In this document: positions 11,322 to 20,938 of the stretch, one piece after another
How the letters are laid out: every line of letters starts with the position of its first letter
How positions within the stretch are numbered: position 1 is the first letter of the stretch
NCBI GenBank assembly: GCA_026129465.1
Contig: JAHCIA010000001.1
Location: forward strand, 1,993,964 to 2,057,963
Source of the DNA: Flavobacteriales bacterium
GTDB taxonomy: Bacteria > Bacteroidota > Bacteroidia > Flavobacteriales_F > PHOS-HE28
Direction: 5' to 3'
DNA length: 64,000 nucleotides
The notes under the pieces: model-generated
The model's input: the letters and a program-made list of their open reading frames with translations, nothing else
The model's database searches: none
Told to the model about the DNA's origin: nothing
Program-made: the position numbers and the translations under genes

Positions 11322-12953
11322 ATGCTCCACCGCTTCCTGCTACTCTGCACGTTCCCGGTCATCACCGCGATCGCCTGTGCGCAAGCCACGCTCGTCCAGA
11401 TGGGCGAGCCGTTCACCAAAACATTGAAAGGTTCCTCCGGCGATCTCTTCACCGTGGTGGATGGGATCTTCGCCGCCGATGGCCGGCACATCCTCTTCGT
11501 GGAAGAAGGCCTTACGCCGAAGGTGGTGCGGCTCGATGCGCAATTGCGGCCCACGGAGGAACTGGTGTTGAAGGACATCGTCGCCGATGGCTTGAAGTGG
11601 ACGGCCGTGACGCCGATCGTGTCGGGCAACAGCATGCGCTGCCTGTTCGTGAGCAGCAACAAGAAGGAGAGCGTCTTCGGAGTGGCGGCCATTTCCACCG
11701 GCGGTGCGCTGGCCGTGGAAGCGATACGCCGCCTGGCCACCTTCGAGTTGCCCTATGCGAACGACCCTTCCAACACCATGGTGGCGCGGCCCCTGCCCGA
11801 TCCGATCCTCTTCACACGCGGTCTGGCCTACGCGCAGCAGGAGCGGCTGGTATCATCGCCGGACGGAAAACTCCACCTGCTGAGCCACCACAGCCACAAG
11901 GGCAAGGGCAACAAGCGCTTCGCCTTCGCCTGCCTGGACAGCGACCTGCGCGTGCAATGGGAAGGTGCGGTGGAGCTGCCTTTCGCCGACAACAAGAGCA
12001 CCATCCACCAGATCGCGGTGGATGATGGGGGAACCATCCACGTGCTCACCTACCTCTTCCAGTGCAAGAGCGAGGAACAACTCGGTGACAAGAACTGCCA
12101 CGAACTGCACCTGAGTGTGATCTCCGCGCAGGGTCGCGAAGCGCGGCATGTGCTGCTGGAGAAAGGTTTTGTGAGCAGTGCGCGCATCCTGCCCCGCGGC
12201 GATGGGCGCATCGCCATGGCCCTGCGCTACGGCGCGCTCACCGGACTGCCCGGCATGATCGTGCAATTCGATCTGAAGGAACCGAAGCTGAAGCCCACGC
12301 CCATCACCGCACAGCGCCTGCCGAGCATCCGCAAGACGAAGCTCATGGCCTTCGGTGATCCGGCGGCCGATCCGCGCAAGCCCCTGCCGCGCACGGCCAA
12401 GGTGGCGAACGACATCGTAGCGTTGTGGGCCGTGCCGGACGGTGGCCTGCATGTGGTGGAGACCTTTCTCGATCCGATGTTCCAGTTGCAGATGGCCGAC
12501 GCCATCGCCATCCGCCATTTGAGCGGACATGTGCGCATGGGCCATGTGGGCACCAACGACAGCATCACCTGGCAGCGCGAATCGCCGCGCGCGTTGCTGA
12601 CCACCGCCGGACCGCAATACCATGGGACGGTGGCCATGCGCCGCCCGGAAGGCACATGGCTCTTCCACGGCCAGACACCGAAGGGCTACGAGGCCATCTT
12701 ACGTGCGGGCAGCGAGGGCGCCAGTGGGCGGGGTGATGCGCCCGCCGAACCACAGGTGTTGCGCGCGGCCCTGATCGACGACAGCGGCAAGCCGGTGCGC
12801 GAAGGCACAGCGCTGTTGATGACGGACGACTTTGTGCCCTGTCCCATGGGCATGTTGCTGGAGCCTGACGGTATGCGTGCCTTGGTGAAACTCTACGACC
12901 GCGGCACGGGCTACCGCTTCGCGTTGGTGGACCTGGCCAGGTTGGGCGAGTGA
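11322..12953 (+). CDS. Secreted hypothetical protein
   Basis: The 543-residue protein has a signal peptide (LHRFLLLCTFPVITAIACAQ) and a strand-rich body with recurring short motifs such as SSPDGKLHLLSHHSHKGKG and IAVDDGGTIHVLTYLF. These resemble propeller blades, but I recognise no family and no C-terminal T9SS domain. A TACTTTCA element lies about 20 bases before the ATG. It stands alone between the nucleoside transporter and the cupin. I do not assign a function. Confidence 0.75.
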   Translation: MLHRFLLLCTFPVITAIACAQATLVQMGEPFTKTLKGSSGDLFTVVDGIFAADGRHILFVEEGLTPKVVRLDAQLRPTEELVLKDIVADGLKWTAVTPIVSGNSMRCLFVSSNKKESVFGVAAISTGGALAVEAIRRLATFELPYANDPSNTMVARPLPDPILFTRGLAYAQQERLVSSPDGKLHLLSHHSHKGKGNKRFAFACLDSDLRVQWEGAVELPFADNKSTIHQIAVDDGGTIHVLTYLFQCKSEEQLGDKNCHELHLSVISAQGREARHVLLEKGFVSSARILPRGDGRIAMALRYGALTGLPGMIVQFDLKEPKLKPTPITAQRLPSIRKTKLMAFGDPAADPRKPLPRTAKVANDIVALWAVPDGGLHVVETFLDPMFQLQMADAIAIRHLSGHVRMGHVGTNDSITWQRESPRALLTTAGPQYHGTVAMRRPEGTWLFHGQTPKGYEAILRAGSEGASGRGDAPAEPQVLRAALIDDSGKPVREGTALLMTDDFVPCPMGMLLEPDGMRALVKLYDRGTGYRFALVDLARLGE

Positions 12954-13021
12954 TCGGAGGGCAGGTCGTCGAAGCGTGAAGTAGCGTGCATTCAGAATAT
13001 CAGCGCTTGACCCTGTGCGCC

Positions 13022-13585
13022 ATGAACACGCCGATGCGGAACCCGATCACCGGTCAGGAACTGGAGATACTGCGCGGTGGCGAGGACACCGGTGGAGAAC
13101 TGCTGGTGATGCGCAGCACCTTGCGGCCAGGCAGCCTGCCACCCTCGCCGCACTTCCACCCTGCGCAGCGCGAGGACTTCCGCGTGGAGCAGGGCGAGAT
13201 CACGGTGCGGATGGAAGGCGCTTCGCGGGTATACCGCAAGGGCGAAACGCTGCACATCCCCGCAGGCGTGGTGCACAACATGTGGAACGCTGGCCGCGAA
13301 GTGGCGGTAGTGCATTGGGAAACGCGGCCCGCCTTGCGCACGGAAGCCTTCCTCCGCAACGCGTTCGGTCTGGCCGCCGATGGCAAGTGCACGGCCCAGG
13401 GCACCCCCACGCTGCCGCAAGCCAGCCTGTTGCTGCCCCGCTTCGCCGCCGAGTATCGCCTCGCATCGCCGCCAGTGTGGGTCCAGCGCATCGTGTTCGC
13501 AGTGCTGGCGCCGTTGGCCAGACTGCGCGGCCTGAAACCGGAATACCCCGCATACGCTGGCGGTACGCGTGCCCGATCGACTTGA
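13022..13585 (+). CDS. Cupin domain protein
   Basis: The 187-residue protein has a single cupin barrel at residues 20-110: the first motif is PHFHPAQREDFRVEQGEI and the second is GETLHIPAGVVHNMWNAG. Metal-binding His and Glu residues are present in the usual order. The C-terminal third contains a hydrophobic stretch VQRIVFAVLAPLARLRG that may associate with the membrane. Such proteins can be enzymes or sensors; the substrate is not evident. The ClC channel follows 24 bases later but has its own promoter-like element. Confidence 0.78.
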   Translation: MNTPMRNPITGQELEILRGGEDTGGELLVMRSTLRPGSLPPSPHFHPAQREDFRVEQGEITVRMEGASRVYRKGETLHIPAGVVHNMWNAGREVAVVHWETRPALRTEAFLRNAFGLAADGKCTAQGTPTLPQASLLLPRFAAEYRLASPPVWVQRIVFAVLAPLARLRGLKPEYPAYAGGTRARST

Positions 13586-13595
13586 ACACGGGGTC

Positions 13596-13603
13596 TACAT
13601 TTG
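13596..13603 (+). promoter_or_regulatory. -7-like element TACATTTG immediately before the ClC gene
   Basis: TACATTTG matches TAnnTTTG exactly and ends six bases before the ATG at 13610. With the usual spacing, transcription would begin two or three bases before the start codon, giving an essentially leaderless message. Confidence 0.5.
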
Positions 13604-13609
13604 GCCCCC

Positions 13610-15028
13610 ATGTCCGCCAACCGTTTCGACGAGATCACGGACCGCGCGGTCAAGTACATCTCCGGCGGACTGGAGCGTGTGCGGCAATGGCTGATCCAGA
13701 GCCGTGCGCGCGAACTGGTGCTGCTGGCCCTGCCCTACCAGGTGGCCGCCGTGCTCACCGCCCTGGTGGCCGTGGGCTACGCCAAGCTCTTCCATTGGAT
13801 GGAAGCGCGCAACATGGCCCTTTTGGAACAGGACCCGCGCTGGATCTTCGCCACGGCACCATTGGGCTTTCTGGTCTCCTGGTTCGTGGTGCGGCGCTTC
13901 GCCCCGCTGGCCGGCGGCAGCGGCATCCCGCAATTGATGGCCGCGATCGAAGTGGCCACGGAGAAGAAGCGTGACGCGTCGTGGCGCTTCCTCAATGTGC
14001 GCATCATCCTGGTGAAGATCACCGCGAGTCTGGCGCTGGTCTTCGGTGGCGGTGCCGCGGGCCGCGAAGGACCCACGCTGCAGATCGCCGGCAGCATCTA
14101 CCGCGCCGTGCACAAGGTGTTGCCGCCCTTCTGGCCGCGTGTGAGCCGCCGCGTGATGATGATCACCGGGGGCGCGGCCGGATTGAGCGCCGCCTTCAAC
14201 ACGCCGCTGGGCGGGATCGTCTTCGCCGTGGAGGAACTGACCAAGACGCACATCGCGCAATTCCGCACGGCGGTGCTCACGGCGGTGATCATCAGTGGCA
14301 TGACGGCGCAATGGCTGCTGGGCCCCTACCTCTTCCTGGGCTATCCCAAACTGCAGCCCGCCACCTTCTCCTTCATGTACAAGATCCTGGCGATCGCCGC
14401 GGTGGCGGGCCTGGCCGGCGCCGTATTCTGCCGTTTACTTCTGGCCGTGGACAAGCTGCGCCGCTCGCTGAAAGGCTTCGTCGCGCACGCGCTCTTCGCC
14501 ATCGGCTGCGCCCTGCTCTTCGCGCTGGTGGTGCACTTCATCGGCATGCAGGCCGTGGGGTCCGGCAAAGGCGTGTTGGAGCGTTATCTCTTCGCAAGCG
14601 ATGTGGGCGCCAGCGGGCGTGACGTGGCCGCGCGCATGCTGGGCCCGCTGTTCACCAGTTCCGCCGGTGGCGCGGGCGGCATCTTCGCGCCATCGCTCGC
14701 CGCAGGGGCCGCCATCGGTGGCTGGCTCACGGAAATGCTGGGCTTCGCGGGGAATCGCGGGCAGTTCAATCTGCTGGTGCTCGCCGGCATGACGGCCTTC
14801 CTCACCGGCGTGACGCGATCGCCCTTCACCAGCGCCATACTGGTGTTGGAGATGACCGACCGGCACAGCGCCATCTTCCAGTTGATGTACGCGGCGGTGA
14901 TCGGCTACCTCATCGCCTACACCATCGACCGCAAGAGCTATTACGAGCGCATGCGCGACAAGCTGCTGGCGGCATTGCCGGGCTACAAGGCGGAGAATAC
15001 CGTGGTGGTCACCGGCGACAGGACCTGA
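13610..15028 (+). CDS. ClC family chloride channel or Cl-/H+ antiporter
   Basis: The 472-residue membrane protein carries the three ClC selectivity motifs: GGSGIPQ near residue 100, GREGPTLQIAG near residue 150 with the gating Glu, and GGIFAPSLAAGA near residue 360. The internal proton-transfer Glu position is occupied in FAVEELTKTHIAQF. Both glutamates present suggests exchange rather than a passive channel, though this is inferred by alignment in the head with E. coli ClC-ec1. No CBS domains follow. A TTG nine bases upstream is an alternative start; the ATG agrees better with the promoter position. Confidence 0.92.
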   Translation: MSANRFDEITDRAVKYISGGLERVRQWLIQSRARELVLLALPYQVAAVLTALVAVGYAKLFHWMEARNMALLEQDPRWIFATAPLGFLVSWFVVRRFAPLAGGSGIPQLMAAIEVATEKKRDASWRFLNVRIILVKITASLALVFGGGAAGREGPTLQIAGSIYRAVHKVLPPFWPRVSRRVMMITGGAAGLSAAFNTPLGGIVFAVEELTKTHIAQFRTAVLTAVIISGMTAQWLLGPYLFLGYPKLQPATFSFMYKILAIAAVAGLAGAVFCRLLLAVDKLRRSLKGFVAHALFAIGCALLFALVVHFIGMQAVGSGKGVLERYLFASDVGASGRDVAARMLGPLFTSSAGGAGGIFAPSLAAGAAIGGWLTEMLGFAGNRGQFNLLVLAGMTAFLTGVTRSPFTSAILVLEMTDRHSAIFQLMYAAVIGYLIAYTIDRKSYYERMRDKLLAALPGYKAENTVVVTGDRT

Positions 15029-15061
15029 CACCGGGTTCTTCCGGAACAGGTACATTGCAGG

Positions 15062-16936
15062 ATGAACCAGTACCGACCAGCCATGTCCTTCCGACCCCTC
15101 CTCGCACTGCCCTTCCTGTTCCTCACCCTTTGTGCCCCGGCCCAGCAGCACGACCTGCCCGAAGGGATAGAGACCTTCATCAATGCCCTGGGGCAGGAAG
15201 TGCAGGTGGCCACCGCCGTGAGCTACCAGCTCACCCCGCCGGCGACGGAATGGCCCGTGGTGGATGAGGAGATGTCGCGATCACTGAAGAAGCCGCGCGA
15301 GGTCTTCAACAAGCGCATGTCCAACGAGGCGGTGAACCCCAACGCGCTTCCACTGGGGATGGACCCCGCGTTGCAGACCGCACCGCCGTTCCGCGCTACG
15401 CGCAACCCGATCGTGAACTTCCAAGGCCAGAACGGATCGGCCCAACCACCCGATCCATCCGGCGCCGCCGGGCCCGAGCACTATGTGCAGGCCGTGAACC
15501 TGTCGGTGCGGATCTACAACAAGACCGGCCAGGGCGTGGCCGGTCCTTTCACCCTGGCCAGCTTCTGGCCCGGCACGGGCAACTACGGCGACCCCATCGT
15601 GATGTACGACCGGCATGCCGACCGCTGGTTCATCTCCCAATTCCAATTCAACCCCAACCGCATCCTGGTGGCGATCAGTGTGACGAACAACCCCGCGGGG
15701 CAGTACCACGCGTACATGTTCTCGGTCAACCAATTCCCCGATTATCCGAAGTATTCCATCTGGTGGGACGGCTACTACATGACCTCCAACAGCAACCACA
15801 CGGCCTGTGTGATGGAACGCGACCTGATGCTGGCCGGCGACCCCGGCGCGCGCATCATCACGTTGAGCGCGCCGCAATTGGGCACGGCCGGATTCCGCAG
15901 CGTGCTGCCCGCCGATGCCGATGGCCCGTTGCCGCCGGCCGGCACACCCTGCAACTTCTTCAACCTGGAGGACGACGCCTGGAACGGTGTCCCGGTGGAC
16001 CGCATCAAGATCTACAGCATGACCACCAATTGGGTCACCCCGGCGAACACCAGCGTGGTGATGACGCAGACCCTGCCCACGCAGCCCTTCAGCACCAACT
16101 TCGGGCAGGGCTTCAACAACATCTCGCAGCCCGGCACCAACCAGAAGCTGGATGCGGTGCACCAGATCTTCTACTTCCGCGCCCAGCACATGCGCTTCAT
16201 GACCCACAGTTCGTTGATGCTCTGCCACGTGGTGAACCTCGGTGGCGGGCATGCCGGCATCCGTTGGTATGAGCTGCGCGACGCGAACAACGGTGTGTGG
16301 AGCATACACCAGCAGGGCACCTGGGCGCCGGACAACGGCAGCCGCTGGATGGCCTCCATTTCCATGGACGAAGCGGGCAATATCGGTCTGGCCTATTCGC
16401 ACACCGATGTGGCGCAGGTCATCTACCCCGGCCTGCGCTTCACCGGCCGGCTGGCGGGCGACCCCTTGGACCAGATGACCTTTGTGGAGACCGTGGCGCA
16501 GAACGGCACGGGAGCACAGAACGGCAGCAACCGCTACGGCGACTACAGCCACATGTCGCTGGATCCGGATGGGACCACCTTCTGGTTCACCGGTGAATTC
16601 CTCGTGGCCTCGGGCCAGCGCACGCGCATCTTCTCCTTCAACCTGGACATGTTCACCTCGGTGGAGGACCAACAATCCGTGGCCGCGCCTTCGATGGTGG
16701 CCGTGCCGCAGAATGGCGAATTACTGGTACAGGCCACAGGCCTCCCGACCGCACATGCGTTGGAGCTCCACCTCATCGGCATGGATGGGCGTTTGATCCG
16801 TTCCCGCGCCATACAAGCACCGGATGGCACGTGGAATGGGCGCGAGAACCTGGCCGGGCTGGCCGCGGGCATCTACTTCGCCCGCATCGGTGGCGGCGAC
16901 TTCCAGAAGGTGACCCGTTTCCTGGTGGAACATTGA
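15062..16936 (+). CDS. Secreted protein with T9SS C-terminal sorting domain
   Basis: The 624-residue protein begins with a signal peptide ending near LTLCAPAQQHD. A long central domain has aromatic and Asn-rich strands (FISQFQFNPNRILVAISVTN, WWDGYYMTSNSN). It ends in a Por-type domain containing ALELHLIGMDGRLIRSR and LAAGIYFARI with the final strand KVTRFLVEH. The role is unknown; such proteins are usually surface-anchored or released. TACATTGC lies just before the ATG. A second ATG at 15083, directly before SFRPLLALPF, is an equally good start. A lipoprotein gene follows six bases after the stop. Confidence 0.82.
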   Translation: MNQYRPAMSFRPLLALPFLFLTLCAPAQQHDLPEGIETFINALGQEVQVATAVSYQLTPPATEWPVVDEEMSRSLKKPREVFNKRMSNEAVNPNALPLGMDPALQTAPPFRATRNPIVNFQGQNGSAQPPDPSGAAGPEHYVQAVNLSVRIYNKTGQGVAGPFTLASFWPGTGNYGDPIVMYDRHADRWFISQFQFNPNRILVAISVTNNPAGQYHAYMFSVNQFPDYPKYSIWWDGYYMTSNSNHTACVMERDLMLAGDPGARIITLSAPQLGTAGFRSVLPADADGPLPPAGTPCNFFNLEDDAWNGVPVDRIKIYSMTTNWVTPANTSVVMTQTLPTQPFSTNFGQGFNNISQPGTNQKLDAVHQIFYFRAQHMRFMTHSSLMLCHVVNLGGGHAGIRWYELRDANNGVWSIHQQGTWAPDNGSRWMASISMDEAGNIGLAYSHTDVAQVIYPGLRFTGRLAGDPLDQMTFVETVAQNGTGAQNGSNRYGDYSHMSLDPDGTTFWFTGEFLVASGQRTRIFSFNLDMFTSVEDQQSVAAPSMVAVPQNGELLVQATGLPTAHALELHLIGMDGRLIRSRAIQAPDGTWNGRENLAGLAAGIYFARIGGGDFQKVTRFLVEH

Positions 16937-16942
16937 GCAGCC

Positions 16943-17287
16943 ATGCGCATCCTCACCATCTCCACGCTGATCATCCTGCTCGTGGCCTGCAATGGCAAAC
17001 GGCAGGGGACCGCCAGCAGCAGCAACAACGCCATGGAAGAAAGCGCGCCGGAAGGCATGCATCACGGCACCGTCACCACGGCCTTCGAAGCGGAAGGTTG
17101 TCCGCACCTGATCCTGTTGGACAACCCGCCGGATCGGGCCGACCCCTACCTGCTGCCCATCGGCCTGGACCAACGGATGCTGAAGGATGGCGTGAAACTG
17201 CGCTTCACCTACACGCCTTCGCGGGCACCTTCCGGGGCCTGTGGCAAGGGGATGCCGGCGGTGCTGGAGAATGTGACCGTGCGCTGA
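16943..17287 (+). CDS. Small predicted lipoprotein
   Basis: The 114-residue protein has a lipoprotein signal with lipobox LVAC at residues 15-18 and then a low-complexity Ser/Asn linker. The remaining part, from about residue 40, contains LRFTYTPSRAPSGACGKGMP and two further cysteines. It starts six bases after the stop of the T9SS protein gene, so the two are likely co-transcribed. I recognise no family. Confidence 0.75.
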   Translation: MRILTISTLIILLVACNGKRQGTASSSNNAMEESAPEGMHHGTVTTAFEAEGCPHLILLDNPPDRADPYLLPIGLDQRMLKDGVKLRFTYTPSRAPSGACGKGMPAVLENVTVR

Positions 17288-17327
17288 TCGCACCCGGTCC
17301 GTTGTGACGCCCGCCCATCCGGAGGGA

Positions 17328-17335
17328 TACCTTCG
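17328..17335 (+). promoter_or_regulatory. -7-like element TACCTTCG before thyA
   Basis: TACCTTCG ends eight bases before the thyA ATG, in the 56-base gap after the lipoprotein gene. It implies a leader of about five bases. Confidence 0.45.
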
Positions 17336-17343
17336 CGGTCGAC

Positions 17344-18138
17344 ATGCGCCAATACCACGACCTCCTCCGCCACATCCTGGATCACGGGGCGAACAAGACC
17401 GACCGCACCGGTACGGGCACCCTCAGCTGCTTCGGATACCAGATGCGCTTCGATCTCGCCGATGGCTTCCCGCTGCTCACCACCAAGAAGCTGCATGTGA
17501 AGAGCATCATCCACGAGCTGCTCTGGTTCCTGGCGGGCGACACCAACATCAAATACCTGCAAGAGAACGGCGTGAAGATCTGGGACGAGTGGGCCGATGC
17601 CGACGGTAACCTGGGGCCGGTCTACGGCTACCAATGGCGCAGCTGGCACACGCCCGATGGCCGCACCATCGACCAGATCGCCAACGTGGTGGAGATGATC
17701 AAAAAGAACCCGGACAGCCGCCGGTTGATCGTCACCGCATGGAACCCGGCCGACGTGGACCGCATGGCCCTGCCGCCCTGCCATGCCTTGTTCCAGTTCT
17801 ATGTGGCCGAAGGGAGATTGAGCTGCCAACTCTACCAGCGCAGCGCCGACACCTTCCTGGGCGTGCCTTTCAACATCGCCAGCTATGCCTTGCTCACCTT
17901 GATGATGGCGCAGGTGTGCGGTCTGAAGCCGGGCGAGTTCGTCCACACTTTCGGTGACGTGCATCTCTACAGCGACCATCTGGACCAGGCCAGACTGCAA
18001 CTGACGCGGGACTGTCGCCCCCTGCCGAAGATGGAGCTGGACCCGGGCATCACCGACCTCTTCGCCTTCCGCTTCGAGCACTTCACGCTGAAGGACTACG
18101 ACCCGCACCCGCACATCAAGGCCGCCGTGAGCGTATGA
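17344..18138 (+). CDS. thyA: Thymidylate synthase
   Basis: The 264-residue enzyme methylates dUMP to dTMP with methylene-tetrahydrofolate. It shows [19 protein letters not shown] at the N-terminus, the active-site Cys in [11 protein letters not shown], and [18 protein letters not shown] with the dUMP-binding residues. It matches E. coli ThyA in length. Its stop overlaps the ATG of the dihydrofolate reductase gene (ATGA), so the pair that consumes and regenerates folate is translated together. Confidence 0.97.
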   Translation: MRQYHDLLRHILDHGANKTDRTGTGTLSCFGYQMRFDLADGFPLLTTKKLHVKSIIHELLWFLAGDTNIKYLQENGVKIWDEWADADGNLGPVYGYQWRSWHTPDGRTIDQIANVVEMIKKNPDSRRLIVTAWNPADVDRMALPPCHALFQFYVAEGRLSCQLYQRSADTFLGVPFNIASYALLTLMMAQVCGLKPGEFVHTFGDVHLYSDHLDQARLQLTRDCRPLPKMELDPGITDLFAFRFEHFTLKDYDPHPHIKAAVSV

Positions 18139-18638
18139 TCGTCAGTGCCATCGCGGCCGTGGCGGACAACGGCACCATCGGCATCGACGGCGACCTGCCC
18201 TGGCACCTGCCGGACGATCTGAAGTACTTCCAGCAGGTGACGCGCGGCCACCACGTGATCACCGGCCGGAAGAATTACGAGAGCATACCGCTGAAGTACC
18301 GCCCCCTGAAGGACCGTGTGAACATCGTGGTGACGCGCAACCCGGACTATGACGCGCCGGGAGCGGTGGTGACGGGTTCGCTGGATGAAGCGTTGGAACA
18401 TGCCCGCCAGGCGGACGAGCGGGAGGTCTTCCTCATCGGCGGCGGCCAGATCTACCACGAAGCGATGCGGCGCGGCCTGGTGCAGCGACTCTATCTGACG
18501 CTGGTGCATGCCGACATCGCCGGCGACACGCACTTCCCCGTGATCGACCCCGCCGACTGGCGGGAACTCGGACGCACCTACCACCCGCCCGACGACCGGC
18601 ATGCCCACGGATTCAGTTTCGTGACCCTCGAACGATAG
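18135..18638 (+). CDS. folA: Dihydrofolate reductase
   Basis: The 167-residue enzyme reduces dihydrofolate, the by-product of ThyA, back to tetrahydrofolate. Motifs are [20 protein letters not shown], with the catalytic Asp, and the NADPH-binding elements [10 protein letters not shown] and FLIGGGQIY. Length is normal for type I DHFR. It begins within the thyA stop codon. A lipoprotein gene follows on the same strand but has its own -7-like element. Confidence 0.97.
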   Translation: MIVSAIAAVADNGTIGIDGDLPWHLPDDLKYFQQVTRGHHVITGRKNYESIPLKYRPLKDRVNIVVTRNPDYDAPGAVVTGSLDEALEHARQADEREVFLIGGGQIYHEAMRRGLVQRLYLTLVHADIAGDTHFPVIDPADWRELGRTYHPPDDRHAHGFSFVTLER

Positions 18639-18671
18639 TGCCGATCGAACCCGGCACGCCATTGGCCGTCA

Positions 18672-18679
18672 TAGCTTCG
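18672..18679 (+). promoter_or_regulatory. -7-like element TAGCTTCG before the 18.7 kb lipoprotein gene
   Basis: TAGCTTCG fits TAnnTTYG and ends 17 bases before the next ATG, implying a leader of about 14 bases. Confidence 0.4.
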
Positions 18680-18696
18680 AATCAACACCGCGACCC

Positions 18697-19485
18697 ATGC
18701 GCACAGCTCTTCTCATCCTGCCCTTCACAGCGGTCCTGGCGCTCACTGCCTGCCGCAAGGAGACCACCTCCAATCCCGTGGACCGCGACTACACCGTGGC
18801 CGTGGACAACAGCCGCGCGGAATTCTTCTTCAATGACGCCCTCAAGCAGAGCGAGATCGCCTTCAAGGAGGGTGATGTGCCCTGCGCCGTGAGTGTGGCC
18901 CTGGACCTGCAGGCTGAGCCGCACACGCTGACGATCGACTTCGGCACGGAGAACTGCATGGGCACCGATGGGCTGAAGCGCCGTGGCAGACTCTTCGTCA
19001 CGTTCACAGGACCTTACGGCCAGCAGGGCACGGTGATCGTCATCACCCCGCAGGACTACCACGTCAATGACCACTTGTTGCAGGGGAGCAAGACGGTGAC
19101 CAACGCCGGCCCGAACAGTGATGGCCACACGTTCTTCACCGTGAATGTGCAAGGCACGGTGACCGCCCCGGATGGCAGCTGGACCAGCACGCACAACTAC
19201 CAGCGCACCCGTACCTGGATCGAAGGCGAGGGCACCATGAACCCCTTCGACGACGTGTACCTGATCACCGGTGGCGGCAGCGGCGTGAACCGCAACGGAC
19301 TGCCCTTCACGGTGCAGATCACCACGCCGCTGCGCGTGGAGATCGGCTGCCCGTGGATCATCAGCGGTGTGCAGGAGATCGTGCCGCAAGGCCTGCCCGC
19401 ACGTGTGATCGACTTCGGCAACGGTTGCAACAACCAGGTGACGGTGACCGTGAACGGGTTCACTTTCACATTCGGCGGGGGATGA
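18697..19485 (+). CDS. Predicted lipoprotein of unknown function
   Basis: The 262-residue protein has a signal sequence with lipobox LTAC at residues 16-19. The mature protein is rich in Thr, Asn and Gly with regular strand-like segments such as EFFFNDALKQSEIAF and GCNNQVTVTVNGFTFTFGGG. It contains a few paired cysteines but no domain I recognise. Similar lipoproteins of this size are frequent in Bacteroidota as unknowns. A strong hairpin follows about 35 bases after the stop. Confidence 0.78.
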   Translation: MRTALLILPFTAVLALTACRKETTSNPVDRDYTVAVDNSRAEFFFNDALKQSEIAFKEGDVPCAVSVALDLQAEPHTLTIDFGTENCMGTDGLKRRGRLFVTFTGPYGQQGTVIVITPQDYHVNDHLLQGSKTVTNAGPNSDGHTFFTVNVQGTVTAPDGSWTSTHNYQRTRTWIEGEGTMNPFDDVYLITGGGSGVNRNGLPFTVQITTPLRVEIGCPWIISGVQEIVPQGLPARVIDFGNGCNNQVTVTVNGFTFTFGGG

Positions 19486-19813
19486 CCTAGGCCGCCAGCC
19501 GATGGCGGAAAGTGCAAGGTGCAAGGGTGGAAGGTGCTGTCATCGCACCTTCCACCCTTGCCCTTTTCACCTGTTGTGTCCAGCCCGTCTGTAACATCCG
19601 GCATCACCGTTCGTCCCATCCCCGACCGTCCATCCGAATGATCTTGGGCGGCCCTGGGCACCCCGGTAGTTTCGTTCCCGCGCCGGCCAGGGCATTTCGC
19701 TCGGCACGAGGGTAACTGGACGCATCGCCCGGCCGGCCGGTTTCGGCGGTCCGCACGGCAGGGTCCCACGCGGATCCGCCGGCGGCCGTCCACAGTGCCG
19801 AAGAAAGAAGACC
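19486..19813. other. 328-base gap with a strong hairpin and no gene seen
   Basis: The first part carries a perfect 17-base-pair hairpin, listed separately. Bases 19570-19813 hold no convincing reading frame. I see no exact TAnnTTTG box close to the histidine kinase ATG; TCTGTAACATCCG near 19590 and TAGTTTCG at 19669-19676 are the nearest resemblances. The gap presumably holds the promoter of the two-component operon. Confidence 0.5.
19521..19561. terminator. Perfect 17-bp hairpin with heptamer-like left flank
   Basis: GCAAGGGTGGAAGGTGC pairs perfectly with its complement over a seven-base loop (TGTCATC), followed by CCTTTTC. It lies 36 bases after the lipoprotein stop, so it can serve as a terminator. 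The left side also reads as 7-base steps (GTGCAAG GTGCAAG GGTGGAAG), so it may be a relative of the palindromic heptamer elements. Confidence 0.65.
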
Positions 19814-20938
19814 ATGGATCCCGCTCCACGCACACCGGTCCGCTACCGGACGATCCTGATCACCGCGGGGGTGCTGGCCACGCTCTTCCTGTTCCAGGCC
19901 TACATGCACCACTTCGTCTACCGCGACCTGAAGGAGTTGGGGCCTTTCAATTGGTGGCGCGAGGCCCCGGTGCCCTACCTCAACTTCTTCTTCTGGGCGC
20001 TGCTGTGCCCGGTGGTGTATCGCATCCTGCGCCGTTGGCCCTTCACGCATCGGCCGCTGGCGCCCGTCATCGCGCTGCACCTGGGCCTGGCCCTGGTCAT
20101 CGCCGCGGTGCATGAAGTGGTCACCTCCTTCATCTACTACGCCATCCTGCAGAGCATGGGCGAGTTCGACTTCGGCGATCCCTTCTATCGCGCTTGGGCC
20201 TTCCAGTCCCTGGCGCCGGGCATCTTCGGCCGCACCATGGAATACGGCGTGCTCATGGGCGTGCTGGTGGCGCTGGAGAACGCGCGCCTCCGCCGTCAGG
20301 AGCACGAGCAGCTGCTGCGCATCAGCCATGAGCTGCAGACCACACAGTTGAACGCGTTGCGCAAGCAACTGCAGCCGCATTTCCTTTTCAACACGCTGAA
20401 TACCGTGAGCGCGCTGATGGACGAGAATGTCGCCTCGGCGCGCAAGGTGCTGAACCGTCTGGGCAGGTTGTTGCGCGTAACGCTGGACAAGGCGCAGCAG
20501 GACACGATCACCCTGGAACGCGAACTGGAGCATGTGGAGGACTACCTCGGCATCGAGGGCGAGCGTTTCCGCGACCGGTTGCGTGTGCGCTTCGACATCC
20601 CGGCATCCGTGCTGCATGTGCACGTACCGGGCATGCTGCTGCAGCCGCTGGTGGAGAACGCCATCAAGCACGGACCGGACGCGATACGCGGTGGCGTGGA
20701 GATCGTCATCACCGCCGAACGCCGGAACGGCACCCTGCTGCTGAGCGTACGCGATGATGGCCAGGGCTGTGCCGATACCGACAAGGCCATGAGCAACGGC
20801 GGCATCGGCCTGCGCAACGTGCGCGAACGATTGCGGCTGCTCTATGGCGAGGCCGCCGACTTCAGGATCGCTTCACCCGGCGGGAATGGCTTCATCGCCG
20901 ACATCATGCTGCCCATCGAACAACGCAGGACCCCATGA
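19814..20938 (+). CDS. LytS-type sensor histidine kinase
   Basis: The 374-residue protein has four hydrophobic segments in the first 150 residues, then a His_kinase domain with LRKQLQPHFLFNTLNTVSAL (phospho-acceptor His in QPHFLFN) and a C-terminal ATPase region with PLVENAIKHG and RDDGQGC. There is no periplasmic sensor domain, so the signal is probably sensed within the membrane. The stop overlaps the ATG of the LytTR regulator, a typical pair. The target genes cannot be inferred. Confidence 0.92.
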   Translation: MDPAPRTPVRYRTILITAGVLATLFLFQAYMHHFVYRDLKELGPFNWWREAPVPYLNFFFWALLCPVVYRILRRWPFTHRPLAPVIALHLGLALVIAAVHEVVTSFIYYAILQSMGEFDFGDPFYRAWAFQSLAPGIFGRTMEYGVLMGVLVALENARLRRQEHEQLLRISHELQTTQLNALRKQLQPHFLFNTLNTVSALMDENVASARKVLNRLGRLLRVTLDKAQQDTITLERELEHVEDYLGIEGERFRDRLRVRFDIPASVLHVHVPGMLLQPLVENAIKHGPDAIRGGVEIVITAERRNGTLLLSVRDDGQGCADTDKAMSNGGIGLRNVRERLRLLYGEAADFRIASPGGNGFIADIMLPIEQRRTP

